The notes below the pieces were generated by a model that was not told the origin of the DNA, made no database searches, and saw nothing but the letters and a program-made list of their open reading frames with translations. Below are positions 5,866 through 7,572 of a stretch of DNA of 7,572 nt, in pieces. Source of the DNA: a bacterium. Its GTDB lineage: Bacteria; 4484-113; JAFGCY01. The stretch is taken from positions 1-7,572 of the forward strand of contig JADZFO010000029.1 of assembly GCA_020849855.1 (NCBI GenBank), read 5' to 3'. Position 1 is the stretch's first letter; each line of letters opens with the position of its first letter. Position numbers and translations under genes: made by a program.

Positions 5866-7449
5866 ATGCGAGGCTCAATTCGCTGCCTCTTCGCGTTCAT
5901 CGCCCTGTGCACGGCGCTGAGCGGCCTGTCCGCCTGCCGCCAGGGCGAGGGTCAGCGCGCGCGCACTGGCTCCAGCGCAGGCAAAAGCCAGAACAGCGCC
6001 CAGCTCTCGGCCTGGCTCAATCCCCTGGCGCAGATCGGCCAGAGCCAGCGCCTGATCACCGGCAGCGGTGAAGACCTGCGCCAGGCCCAGTACCTGCGCG
6101 GCGACAGCGCCGAGCCGCAGATCATGGCCCTGCTGCGCAACTACCAGGACCGCTCGCAGACCCGCCCGGACAAGATGCGCATCCTGCGCCTGCTGCCCGG
6201 CCAGACCCAGCCTTCTGAGGTCAGGGCCGGCGCTGCCCAGCCCCTGCGGCTGATCGTGGCGCCTGACAAGTCCAGCTGGGCCTGGGCCGCCTGGCACCAG
6301 GCGGATGGCGCCGTCGTGGAGAGCGGCCGGGTGCTGCTGGTTGACGGCCGGCAGAGCCTTGAGGCCAGCGCCGCCGGCGAAGCGGCCTCGGCCACCATCG
6401 GCGCGGATACCACTGCATCAGGCCCGGGGCTGTGGCCGCTCAGCTTCGCCGCCCAGGGCCATCTGGCCTGCCGCCGCCTGAAGAAGATGCAGCTCTATAA
6501 CGGCCTGCCCATGCCGCAGCTTGACCACGCCGCGCAGCTTGAGCTCTTTGAGCTGCGCAGCGGCAAGACCCAGTCCACCAGCTCGCAGCTCTACCTGCCG
6601 GGCCCGGACGGCCTCTCCGCCGCCGGCTGCCAGATCACTCATGACCCCGCGCTGCCGGCCCAGGCCACCATGAACTTCCAGACCGGCTCCGCCGCCGGTA
6701 CGCGTCCGCGGCAGATCCAGCGCTGGCAGCTGCCTTACTTCGTCACCTACACGCCCTACGACTGGGAAGCTTCCATAGCCTGGGCCGACCCCTCCAGTCT
6801 GATCGTGCTGGCCTTTGAGCCCGACGCCATGGGCCCGGCCGAGAAGCCTAACTCCGGCGGCATCTTCCGCCTGCTGCGCCTGGACGCCCAGGACGGCAGC
6901 TCGCAGCTCATCGAGGACCGCGTGCTGGCCACCACTGGCATCGTGGCCGGCGACGGCGTGGTCTTCTTTGCCGTCAGCCCAGGGCCCAACAGCAGCGGCG
7001 GCGGCTGGGAGCTCTGGGCCTCCAGCGCCGACGGCATGCACAAGCAGCGCCTGTACGGTGCCATGAACACTCTCGGCCTGGAGCCGGTGGACCTGCTGGA
7101 CGGCCGGCGCCTGCTGGTGCACCACCAGTACTTCGACGATGCAGCTTCAAACCCGGTTCTGCGCAGCGCGCTGATCGAGTTCAACCTCGATGCCGCCTCC
7201 GGATCAAGCGCCCCGCTGGTGCAGCTGGATCCCCTGCCGCAGGCTCAGGGCGTGGAGGAAAGCGCGGAAGAAGGCGCGACAGAGCCTGCCGATGGCAGCG
7301 CCGATCTTTTCAACAAAGGTGCCAAGCCCAGGGGCGAAGACAGCGGCTTCATCCCGGACAGCCCCGGCGATGGCGGCAGCGGCGACTCCGGCGGTTCAGG
7401 CGGCGGCGCCTGGGATGGCACTGGGCCGCCGCCAATTGACCCGGACTAG
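5866..7449 (+). CDS. Lipoprotein of unknown function, possible beta-propeller
   Basis: I do not recognise a family. From the ATG at 5866 the protein has 527 residues and starts with a clean lipoprotein signal, MRGSIRCLFAFIALCTALSG followed by LSAC, with Cys24 as the lipid site. An in-frame ATG at 5827 would add 13 polar residues (MPPSRWPECYAQA) ahead of the signal, which is less likely. The body has repeated short strand-like blocks such as APDKSSWAWAAW, GRVLLVDGR, GGIFRLLRLDAQDG, GGGWELWASSADG and DGRRLLVHHQ, reminiscent of TolB-type propeller blades; this fold is an inference. Two further cysteines (in HLACRR and AAGCQI) could pair. The last 70 or so residues are acidic and Gly/Ser/Asp-rich and end in PPPIDPD. 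The stop lies within the target site of the right-hand IS, but the C-terminus appears natural. It is probably surface or periplasmic. Confidence 0.85.
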   Translation: MRGSIRCLFAFIALCTALSGLSACRQGEGQRARTGSSAGKSQNSAQLSAWLNPLAQIGQSQRLITGSGEDLRQAQYLRGDSAEPQIMALLRNYQDRSQTRPDKMRILRLLPGQTQPSEVRAGAAQPLRLIVAPDKSSWAWAAWHQADGAVVESGRVLLVDGRQSLEASAAGEAASATIGADTTASGPGLWPLSFAAQGHLACRRLKKMQLYNGLPMPQLDHAAQLELFELRSGKTQSTSSQLYLPGPDGLSAAGCQITHDPALPAQATMNFQTGSAAGTRPRQIQRWQLPYFVTYTPYDWEASIAWADPSSLIVLAFEPDAMGPAEKPNSGGIFRLLRLDAQDGSSQLIEDRVLATTGIVAGDGVVFFAVSPGPNSSGGGWELWASSADGMHKQRLYGAMNTLGLEPVDLLDGRRLLVHHQYFDDAASNPVLRSALIEFNLDAASGSSAPLVQLDPLPQAQGVEESAEEGATEPADGSADLFNKGAKPRGEDSGFIPDSPGDGGSGDSGGSGGGAWDGTGPPPIDPD

Positions 7450-7450
7450 G
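7445..7450. other. IS481-type target site ACTAGG, right copy
   Basis: The six bases before the IS edge are ACTAGG, again NCTAGN. TAG at 7447-7449 is the in-frame stop of the lipoprotein gene. The second copy of this site, duplicated by insertion, would lie beyond the right edge of the window. The site differs at its first base from the left copy (CCTAGG), which fits two separate insertions. Confidence 0.72.
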
Positions 7451-7469
7451 TGTAGTTGCTAAATAGGTT

Positions 7470-7540
7470 GTTCACTCGGGTGACGGCTGAGAGACTGTTG
7501 GTTGCGAAGACACCAGTCAAGCCGGAGCACCCGAATGAAC
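7470..7540 (+). promoter_or_regulatory. Hairpin over the transposase start (right copy)
   Basis: GTTCACTCGGGTG (7470-7482) pairs with CACCCGAATGAAC (7528-7540), with one A-C mismatch at the A of the AUG. The stem continues with 7484-7488 against 7520-7524 and 7493-7496 against 7515-7518. The start codon (7535-7537) is in the stem and GGAG (7524-7527) is at its base-side internal loop. Insertion sequences such as IS10 and IS200 are known to use 5' structures of this kind to block translation from read-through messages. Whether the element's own promoter lies inside the 5' arm, so that its native message escapes the hairpin, cannot be seen here. Confidence 0.6.
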
Positions 7541-7572
7541 ATACACAGTTTAGCGAAAACCACGCCTGCGCA
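7535..7572 (+). CDS. Transposase N-terminus, IS481 family (partial, runs off the window)
   Basis: The ATG at 7535 opens a frame reading MNIHSLAKTTPA, one codon further than the left copy shows. GGAG at 7524-7527 lies seven bases upstream, the clearest Shine-Dalgarno in the window. The start resembles the MN-H---A--TP opening of IS481-family DDE transposases. The catalytic core is outside the window. Confidence 0.7.
   Translation, partial: MNIHSLAKTTPA

Larger units (their letters stand above)
7451..7572 (+). mobile_element. 5' end of an IS481-family insertion sequence (right copy, partial)
   Basis: This is the first 122 bases of the element, starting TGTAG and running off the window. The 119 bases shared with the left copy are identical, so the two copies are recent or kept alike by recombination. 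The element is inverted relative to the left copy, and its transposase reads away from the window. It directly follows the stop of the upstream lipoprotein gene in the same direction. No host terminator lies between them, so read-through into the element is expected. Confidence 0.82.

Noticed and set aside
6418-7125. A 235-residue minus-strand open frame opposite the lipoprotein gene.
   Set aside because: It has no signal or motif and mirrors the codon bias of the plus-strand gene, which has a clear lipoprotein signal and promoter.
121-7449. C-terminal truncation of the two outer genes by IS insertion.
   Set aside because: The in-frame TAG lies inside the NCTAGN target, which is host sequence duplicated on insertion, so the stops were already there.
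1-7572. Terminal inverted repeats as telomeres of a linear plasmid or phage.
   Set aside because: No replication, partition, telomere or virion gene is present, the genes look chromosomal, and the repeats are explained by IS ends beside CTAG target sites.
1-7572. A defence system, CRISPR array, toxin-antitoxin pair or biosynthetic cluster among the five genes.
   Set aside because: There are no direct repeats with spacers, no nuclease, helicase, methylase or small toxin frames, and the genes do not form a known cluster.

Overview
This is a GC-rich bacterial window (roughly two thirds G+C by eye). It holds five complete protein genes, bounded at both ends by the same partial insertion sequence. 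Three of the five proteins carry export signals, two of them with lipoboxes. Four of the five genes stop at TAG. Most host genes lack a clear Shine-Dalgarno sequence. I cannot assign a phylum from this.

Ends. Positions 1-124 are an exact reverse complement of 7446-7569. I read both copies as the 5' ends of IS481-family elements. Each starts with TGTAG, shares an AATAGGTTGT stretch with what I recall of the Bordetella IS481 end, and sits directly beside a CTAG core (IS481 is known to target NCTAGN). Each also contains the start of a reading frame (MNIHSLAKTTPA...) behind a GGAG ribosome binding site. The transposases point outward, away from the window. The CTAG in each case is the TAG stop codon of the neighbouring gene, so both genes appear intact.

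Layout. A secreted protein of unknown function with a C-terminal nine-residue repeat (121-1335, minus) diverges from a calcineurin-like metallophosphoesterase (1545-2780, plus). The 209-base gap between them contains a strong leftward intrinsic terminator. The phosphoesterase converges on a two-gene minus-strand unit: a family 4 glycosyltransferase (4603-5817) followed 30 bases later by a solute-binding lipoprotein of the peptide/nickel ABC class (2821-4572). A further lipoprotein of unknown function (5866-7449, plus) diverges from the glycosyltransferase. The two genes share a 48-base region with back-to-back extended -10 motifs placed for leaderless transcripts.

How it fits together. The five host genes look like ordinary chromosomal genes and form no recognisable pathway or defence system; the binding protein has no permease or ATPase partner here. 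The most informative biology is at the edges: target choice at stop codons, and an RNA hairpin that would hide the transposase start from read-through transcripts of the upstream host gene.
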